A stretch of 64,000 bases of DNA. Source: Bacteroidia bacterium (GTDB lineage Bacteria > Bacteroidota > Bacteroidia > Flavobacteriales > Flavobacteriaceae). The position numbers and the translations under genes are program-made. A model generated the notes under the pieces. The model saw only the letters and a program-made list of their open reading frames with translations. It searched no databases and was not told where the DNA came from. The DNA is taken from assembly GCA_030430535.1 (NCBI GenBank), contig JAUIKY010000003.1, forward strand, positions 62,001 to 126,000, in the 5' to 3' direction. This document shows positions 62,529 through 64,000 of this stretch, piece by piece; position 1 is the first letter of the stretch; each line of letters begins with the position of its first letter.

Positions 62529-63214
62529 GTTTAGACTTTTTTGAAATAGGCCACCGCGGAGCGGCAGGATACATAGCCGAAAACACGGTAGAGTCGGTAA
62601 AAAAAGCCATGGAATTGGGGGCAACAGGCATTGAAGTGGATGTGCATGTGTGCGCTTCGGGCGAATTGGTGGTTTTTCACGATTTTACTTTAGATCGCGT
62701 TACCAACGGTACGGGCGAAATTGCCAAAAAAACACTTTCAGAATTAAAACAATTGAAGGTTTTAGGAGAGTTTGAAATACCAACTTTAGAAGAGGTGGTT
62801 TTGGCTTTGGATGGTGTTCCTTTGTTGAACATTGAGTTGAAAGGACAAAACACGGCAAAGCCTGTTGCCCGATTCGTGGAGCGCCACGTTGAAAAAAAAG
62901 GTTGGGCTTGGCGCGATTTTCTGGTGTCCAGCTTTCAGAAAAGTTTATTGGAACAGGTGTATGCCACCCATCTACCCATTATGTTAGGCGTGTTAACCGA
63001 TACTGATTTGGAGGAAGCCCTTGGCTTTGCACAACGAATCCAAGCGGTTTCCGTTCATCCGGATTATACCATGCTCACACAGGAACATGTAAAAAATATA
63101 CAGTCAAATAACATGCAAGTAATCACCTATACGATTAACGATAAAGTCCATATTGAACGGCTGAAAGCTTATGGGGTAGATGGCATTATTTCTGACTTTC
63201 CAGATAGATTATGA
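62525..63214 (+). CDS. Glycerophosphodiester phosphodiesterase (GDPD)
   Basis: A 229-aa cytoplasmic GDPD that releases glycerol 3-phosphate from deacylated phospholipids. The metal site is visible: GHRGAAGYIAENT, GIEVDVHVCASGELVVFHDF (Glu-x-Asp and His-Asp), and IELKG. No signal peptide. It is coupled to tesB upstream and to the flavoprotein gene downstream by 4-nt overlaps, so lipid turnover enzymes are made together. Confidence 0.94.
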   Translation: MSLDFFEIGHRGAAGYIAENTVESVKKAMELGATGIEVDVHVCASGELVVFHDFTLDRVTNGTGEIAKKTLSELKQLKVLGEFEIPTLEEVVLALDGVPLLNIELKGQNTAKPVARFVERHVEKKGWAWRDFLVSSFQKSLLEQVYATHLPIMLGVLTDTDLEEALGFAQRIQAVSVHPDYTMLTQEHVKNIQSNNMQVITYTINDKVHIERLKAYGVDGIISDFPDRL

Positions 63215-64000
63215 TTAAAAAAGATGTGATAATAATTGGCGGTGGCGCCGCAGGTTTTTTTGCAGCCATTAATATAGCTGAGCGGCACCCCTATTTAAAA
63301 GTGGCCATTTTAGAACGAGGTAAAGAAGGCTTGGCAAAGGTGAAGGTATCAGGAGGTGGACGTTGCAATGTAACGCACGCCGAGTTTATTCCGCAGGAAT
63401 TGATTAAAAACTACCCGCGAGGCGAAAAGGAACTATTGGGGCCGTTCCATCAATTTATGACGGGCGATACCATCGAATGGTTCGAAAAGCGGGGCGTGGA
63501 ATTGAAAATAGAAGACGATGGAAGGATGTTTCCGGTGTCGAATTCATCGCAAACCATTATCGATTGCTTTTTAAATGAAGCTGAAAAACATGGTGTCGAG
63601 GTGCTTTATAGTCAGCCCGTAAAATCAATAGCCAAGCCCGAACAGCTTTTTCAAATAGAAACTTCAGAAGATATGTTTTTGGCCGAAAAACTTCTGGTCG
63701 CCACAGGCAGTAATCCAAAAATATGGAAACTATTGGAGGGTCTGGGGCATACCATTTCCCAGCCCGTGCCGTCGTTGTTTACATTCAATATTAAAGACGA
63801 ACGTATTTCCGGTATTCCGGGGGTGGTGGCACCACATGTCGAAATAAAAGTTTTAGACACTCATTTGTGGAGTGAAGGGCCGTTGCTGGTTACGCATTGG
63901 GGCTTGAGTGCGCCGTCCATTTTAAAGCTTTCTGCATTTGGTGCGATTGAACTGGCCGAGCGTGATTATAAATTCCAAATGGAGATTAATTTCATTCGTC
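63211..64000 (+). CDS. HI0933/YhiN-family FAD-dependent oxidoreductase (3' truncated by window edge)
   Basis: ATG 63211 overlaps the GDPD stop; the frame stays open to the right edge (263 codons seen). The N-terminus is an FAD-binding Rossmann fold (VIIIGGGAAGFFAAINIAER), followed by the HI0933 family motif KVKVSGGGRCNVTH, FEKRGVELKIEDDGRMFPVS, and KLLVATGSNPKIWKLLEGLGH (in parts). The family (BaiN-like) includes flavin reductases of unknown natural substrate. About a third of the usual 400 aa is missing off-window. Confidence 0.92.
   Translation, partial: MIKKDVIIIGGGAAGFFAAINIAERHPYLKVAILERGKEGLAKVKVSGGGRCNVTHAEFIPQELIKNYPRGEKELLGPFHQFMTGDTIEWFEKRGVELKIEDDGRMFPVSNSSQTIIDCFLNEAEKHGVEVLYSQPVKSIAKPEQLFQIETSEDMFLAEKLLVATGSNPKIWKLLEGLGHTISQPVPSLFTFNIKDERISGIPGVVAPHVEIKVLDTHLWSEGPLLVTHWGLSAPSILKLSAFGAIELAERDYKFQMEINFIR

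Overview
The window comes from a gliding member of the Bacteroidota, most likely the family Flavobacteriaceae (genus not resolvable by eye). Diagnostic features are sprA with the neighbour order maeB-ruvA-sprA-gcvH-vanZ-tonB-remB known from Flavobacterium johnsoniae, PorP/SprF and PorE-like type IX secretion proteins, TonB-dependent receptors with an N-terminal carboxypeptidase-regulatory-like domain, Bacteroidota-type promoters (TTTG / TAnnTTTG), and AT-rich intergenic DNA crowded with short palindromic repeats. No rRNA, tRNA, CRISPR array or complete insertion sequence was seen.

Layout. 1-4.4 kb: 3' part of a PorE-like OmpA protein, ruvB, a small GIY-YIG nuclease gene and queG; the nuclease gene is bracketed by oppositely oriented copies of a short repeat. 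4.6-12.8 kb: a sucrose utilisation locus (divergent LacI regulator, TonB-dependent receptor, exported glutaredoxin-like protein, SLC45-type MFS sugar transporter, PfkB fructokinase, GH13 sucrose phosphorylase) with a 34-bp palindromic operator in the divergent promoter region. 12.9-15.3 kb: a GAF histidine kinase, a small MotA/TolQ/ExbB-like protein and a membrane LytTR regulator. 15.4-30.9 kb: maeB, ruvA, sprA, gcvH, vanZ-like, two tonB paralogues and remB. 31.3-32.7 kb: a solitary AT-rich Sll1717-type P-loop ATPase, probably acquired. 32.8-38.4 kb: haem O synthase, cytochrome oxidase subunits III/III/IV, and a Sco/DUF420 assembly cluster. 38.5-44.8 kb: a tripartite MacB-like efflux operon (ATPase, two permeases, adaptor, TolC) ending in tsaB. 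44.8-48.3 kb: MscS, DUF1304, a NifU protein and a lone PorP/SprF. 48.4-52.1 kb: a GAF protein convergent with an HD-domain/Pycsar-effector-like (DUF5706) fusion. 52.2-55.5 kb: methionine sulfoxide repair and SelO (msrB, msrA, selO, small ORF, divergent msrA paralogue). 55.7-64 kb: an outer-membrane phosphoesterase/barrel lipoprotein, DUF2254, a propeller lipoprotein, TesB thioesterase, GDPD, and the 5' part of a HI0933-family flavoprotein.

The most unusual signal is a family of ten copies of a 24-nt imperfect palindrome with core CTGAGCGYAGNCGAAG. At three places it interrupts another palindrome; removing exactly 24, 24 or 25 nt restores a clean hairpin or matches an uninterrupted second copy elsewhere in the window. 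Two direct copies precede and one inverted copy follows the only GIY-YIG gene here, which resembles the layout of REP/RAYT systems but with a different nuclease. I propose a GIY-YIG-mobilised REP-like element as the candidate undescribed system; the link between nuclease and repeat is inference. Secondary candidates are the HD-DUF5706 fusion without a nearby cyclase, the solitary Sll1717 ATPase, the exported glutaredoxin-like protein in the sucrose operon, and the TonB C-terminal-like domain shared by both TonBs and RemB.
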